Assembly: GCA_910583815.1 (NCBI GenBank)
Contig: CAJTZB010000111.1
Span: 1-8,443 of the forward strand
Direction of reading: 5' to 3'
DNA from: an uncultured Lachnospiraceae bacterium
Lineage (GTDB): Bacteria > Bacillota > Clostridia > Lachnospirales > Lachnospiraceae
Length of the DNA: 8,443 nt
Made by a program: the position numbers and the translations under genes. Positions within the stretch are counted from its first letter, which is position 1. Each line of letters starts with the position of its first letter. The notes beneath the pieces were generated by a model that was given only the letters and a program-made list of their open reading frames with translations, did no database searches and was not told the DNA's origin. Shown piece after piece: positions 6,337 through 8,443 of the stretch.

Positions 6337-7115
6337 AAAAATGGTGTTCCAATTTCTATATTGGACTGATGATATTTTTTCTGTATGCGCCGATTCTTGT
6401 CCTCGTTGTGCTTTCCTTCAATAAGTCAAAGTCAAGGAGCAAATGGGGCGGTTTTACGTTGCAGTGGTATGAACGCCTGTTTTCTGATGAGGAAATTATC
6501 AGCGCATTGACAAACACGCTGCTGATTGCACTTCTTTCGGCGCTGATTGCAACATTGATTGGTACGCTGGCGGCGATTGGCATCAACAGCATGAAGAGCG
6601 GCACTAGGACACTGATGATGACAATTACCAACATTCCGATGCTAAATGCAGAAATTGTAACAGGAATTTCTCTGATGCTTGTTTTTGTTGCCGTAAATTT
6701 TGCAAGAGGATTTGCAAGCGTCCTGATAGGACATATTACATTTAACATACCTTATGTTATTCTAAGCGTCATGCCGAAACTGCGGCAGACAAGCCGTGTT
6801 ACCTATGAAGCAGCGAGAGACTTAGGAGCGTCCTCCTTTATGGCATTTGTCAAAGTAGTGCTGCCGGACCTGTTCCCGGGTATTTTTTCCGGCTTCCTGC
6901 TTTCGTTCACAATGTCGATGGACGACTTTGTCATTACACACTTCACAAGAGGAGCTTCTGTACACACGCTCTCCACAAAAATTTACGCAGAAGTGCGCAA
7001 GGGCGTAAAACCGGAGATGTATGCGCTCTCCACCCTGCTTTTCGCTTCTGTGCTTATCCTGCTCGTTATCATTAACCGCAGAGATGCACATCAGGAAAAA
7101 CTAAGAAAAGAATAA
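6330..7115 (+). CDS. potC: Spermidine/putrescine ABC transporter permease PotC
   Basis: This 261-residue second permease pairs with PotB. It has an N-terminal membrane segment (about 9-30), further hydrophobic segments near 57-83, 104-122, 130-148, 180-203 and 230-249, and an EAA loop at about 159-186 beginning YEAARDLGASSF and ending in PDLFPGIF. A GGAGGGGG run about 8 nt before the ATG, inside the potB end, serves as ribosome binding site. The stop is followed by a 229-nt gap containing two tandem hairpin repeats before potD, in contrast to the tight overlaps among potA, potB and potC. Confidence 0.93.
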   Translation: MVKKWCSNFYIGLMIFFLYAPILVLVVLSFNKSKSRSKWGGFTLQWYERLFSDEEIISALTNTLLIALLSALIATLIGTLAAIGINSMKSGTRTLMMTITNIPMLNAEIVTGISLMLVFVAVNFARGFASVLIGHITFNIPYVILSVMPKLRQTSRVTYEAARDLGASSFMAFVKVVLPDLFPGIFSGFLLSFTMSMDDFVITHFTRGASVHTLSTKIYAEVRKGVKPEMYALSTLLFASVLILLVIINRRDAHQEKLRKE

Positions 7116-7120
7116 AAAAC

Positions 7121-7219
7121 AGCAGCAGCCCGGACAGTGCACAGCTGGATTTTCGGACGCAAAAGCGGCCGGAAATCCAGCTAGGGCATATGTGCACTGG
7201 GAGGGTCTGCTGCGGAACT
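7121..7219 (+). repeat. Tandem structured repeat between potC and potD, copy 1
   Basis: This element folds as one long interrupted hairpin. The outer stem pairs 7122-7128 with 7207-7213 (7 bp), with CCC/GGG inside it. The middle stem pairs 7135-7143 with 7191-7199 (9 bp, CAGTGCACA/TGTGCACTG). The apical stem pairs 7144-7152 with 7173-7181 (9 bp), extended by 7153-7156 with 7169-7172 and a CGC-AAAA-GCG tip. The right side has an unpaired AGGGCATA. No U-tract follows, so it is not a simple terminator. It could tune the ratio of potD to potABC mRNA by stabilising or processing the transcript, or be a dispersed palindromic element. No ORF is visible in this gap. Confidence 0.75.
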
Positions 7220-7224
7220 TAAAT

Positions 7225-7323
7225 CAGCAATGCCCGGACAGTGCACAGCTCGGATTGCGGACGTTTCCGCGGCCGGAATCCGGAGCTGGATGGATTCCGT
7301 GCCGGTAGGGTTATTGCGGAACT
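7225..7323 (+). repeat. Tandem structured repeat between potC and potD, copy 2
   Basis: This is the second copy of the element, offset by 104 bp. It shares an identical 19-nt left segment (7232-7250 with 7128-7146), a similar core and the right-end TGCGGAACT. Its outer stem pairs 7227-7231 with 7313-7317. The middle stem is reduced to GCAC/GTGC (7243-7246 with 7299-7302). The apical stem (7247-7256 with 7277-7287) is kept despite insertions and deletions. It ends 6 nt before the potD AGGAGG, so its folding could affect potD translation. It has no U-tract and no recognisable riboswitch consensus. Confidence 0.7.
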
Positions 7324-7344
7324 AAAAATAGGAGGATTAGGGTT

Positions 7345-8403
7345 ATGAAAAAGAGATGGATGGTATTACTGGTTACAATTGTGGCAGCGCTTGCGATGGC
7401 AGGCTGCAATAAAAGGGAATATGCCAATGGTGAGCTTTATGTCTGCAACTGGGGCGAGTACATTGATAAAGAAGTAATTGAGATGTTTGAGGACAAATAC
7501 GACATTAAAGTATATTATGATGACTTTGAGGAAAATGAGGACTTATATCCGATTATTGAAAATGGTTCCATTATCTATGATGTTGTATGTCCGTCTGACT
7601 ATATGATAAGCAAGATGATTCAAAATGATATGCTTGCTGAACTGAACTATGATAATATACCAAACATCAAAAATATTGCCGCAGAGTATCTGAAAGAGGC
7701 AGAGGGCTTTGATCCGGGCAATAAATATGCGGTGCCATATTGCTGGGGAACCGTCGGAATTCTCTACAACAAGACAATGGTGGATGAAGAAATTACGAGC
7801 TGGTCTGCGATTTTTGATGAGAAATATTCAGGGGAAATATTGATGATGGACAGCGTGCGTGATGCGCTTGGCATTGCGCTTGCTTATCTTGGCTATTCGA
7901 TGAATTCCACAAATGAGGAAGAGCTGCAGGCTGCAAAGGCGCTTTTAAAGAAGCAGTACCCACTGGTACAGGCCTATGTGGTAGATCAGGTACGTGACAA
8001 GATGATAGGCGGTGAGGCGGCACTGGGTGTTATTTATTCCGGCGAGGCAATCTATACACAGCGGGAAAACAGTGATCTTGTCTATGTAGTACCAGAAGAA
8101 GGTTCTAATGTATGGATAGATGCATGGGTTGTTCCTAAAAATGCAAATAATAAGGAAAATGCTGAAAAATGGATTGATTTTATGTGCGAAGCTCAGATTG
8201 CGCTTATGAATTTTGAAGAAATCACTTATTCTACACCAAATGCCGCAGCAAGGGAACTGATTGAGGATGCAGATATTAAGGACAGCGAAGTTGCTTTCCC
8301 TCCACAGGAAGTGCTGGATCGCTGCACAACCTATATCTATCTGGGCGAAGAGATGGATGCCCGGTATATCCAGCTGTTTAACGAGGCAAAGATGGAGGAT
8401 TAG
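7345..8403 (+). CDS. potD: Spermidine/putrescine-binding lipoprotein PotD
   Basis: This 352-residue extracellular substrate-binding protein delivers polyamine to PotBC. The N-terminus is a lipoprotein signal with positively charged MKKR, a hydrophobic core and lipobox AMAGC, giving lipidation at Cys21 as expected in a Gram-positive cell. It aligns by eye with E. coli PotD: CNWGEYID (Trp36, Glu38, Tyr39), PSDY (Ser84, Tyr86), MDSVRDAL (169-175), VWIDAW (Trp257, Asp259) and YSTPNAAAR (Tyr295) match binding-pocket regions. Tyr231 stands where E. coli PotD has a pocket tryptophan in IWNG, and Gly37 where it has Thr, so ligand preference may differ. AGGAGG at 7330-7335 lies 9 nt before the ATG. 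Two structured repeats separate it from potC. Confidence 0.93.
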   Translation: MKKRWMVLLVTIVAALAMAGCNKREYANGELYVCNWGEYIDKEVIEMFEDKYDIKVYYDDFEENEDLYPIIENGSIIYDVVCPSDYMISKMIQNDMLAELNYDNIPNIKNIAAEYLKEAEGFDPGNKYAVPYCWGTVGILYNKTMVDEEITSWSAIFDEKYSGEILMMDSVRDALGIALAYLGYSMNSTNEEELQAAKALLKKQYPLVQAYVVDQVRDKMIGGEAALGVIYSGEAIYTQRENSDLVYVVPEEGSNVWIDAWVVPKNANNKENAEKWIDFMCEAQIALMNFEEITYSTPNAAARELIEDADIKDSEVAFPPQEVLDRCTTYIYLGEEMDARYIQLFNEAKMED

Positions 8404-8416
8404 AACGGAGGTTGTT

Positions 8417-8443
8417 ATGGCTCGTTTAGAAAGAGAAACGGTG
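8417..8443 (+). CDS. Start of an unidentified downstream gene (partial)
   Basis: ATG at 8417 follows GGAGG at 8407-8411 with a 5-nt spacer, and the frame stays open to the window edge (MARLERETV). It begins 13 bp after the potD stop with no terminator between, so it is probably part of the same operon. Nine residues are too few to identify a family. Confidence 0.6.

Noticed and set aside
7121..7323. CRISPR array or transposon ends in the potC-potD gap
   Set aside because: There are only two units of about 100 bp with a 5-nt gap rather than short repeats with unique spacers, no cas genes, no transposase and no obvious target-site duplication.
7121..7323. Assignment to a known riboswitch or a Rho-independent terminator
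   Set aside because: I could not match any known conserved riboswitch core, and neither copy is followed by a U-tract, so a named class would be invented.

Overview
The window reads as chromosomal DNA of an anaerobic Gram-positive Clostridia member, most likely a gut Lachnospiraceae. The grounds are moderate GC content, AGGAGG-type ribosome binding sites, a lipoprotein-anchored PotD, and a polyamine ABC operon led by a helix-turn-helix/cupin regulator. No 16S or other phylogenetic marker is present, so this is inference.

Layout. (1) 1-558, plus strand: the likely 3' end of an unidentified gene, then a small 117-residue protein made of four imperfect repeats around a [LY]PF[LM] core. (2) 579-614: a perfect 16-bp inverted repeat between convergent genes; it contains the stop codon of the minus-strand gene. 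(3) 594-3547, minus strand: a two-gene cell-surface acetylation cassette. An AlgI-like MBOAT membrane O-acyltransferase is followed by a membrane-anchored AlgJ/AlgX-type DHHW protein, separated by a structured 113-nt intergenic stretch. (4) 3548-3857: a divergent control region with two good sigma-A-type promoters facing away from each other, a hairpin-rich leader for the acetylation genes with a 22-nt direct repeat, and candidate operators. (5) 3858-8403, plus strand: an XRE/cupin regulator followed by potA, potB, potC and potD for spermidine/putrescine import. The regulator and potA are 45 bp apart without a terminator; potA/potB and potB/potC overlap by 8 and 7 bp. (6) 7116-7344: between potC and potD lie two tandem copies, period 104 bp, of a long hairpin element. 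This is the least explained part of the window. (7) From 8417: the first nine codons of another gene.

How the genes work together. PotD on the outer membrane face should capture polyamine, PotB and PotC form the channel, and PotA powers uptake. The PuuR-like regulator probably senses a related ligand and controls its own operon. The MBOAT protein should move acetyl groups across the membrane, and the DHHW protein should place them on a surface glycan. The two units share a divergent promoter region, so joint control is possible but unproven. No complete new enzymatic system is visible; the novel candidates are mainly the structured intergenic elements and the small repeat protein.
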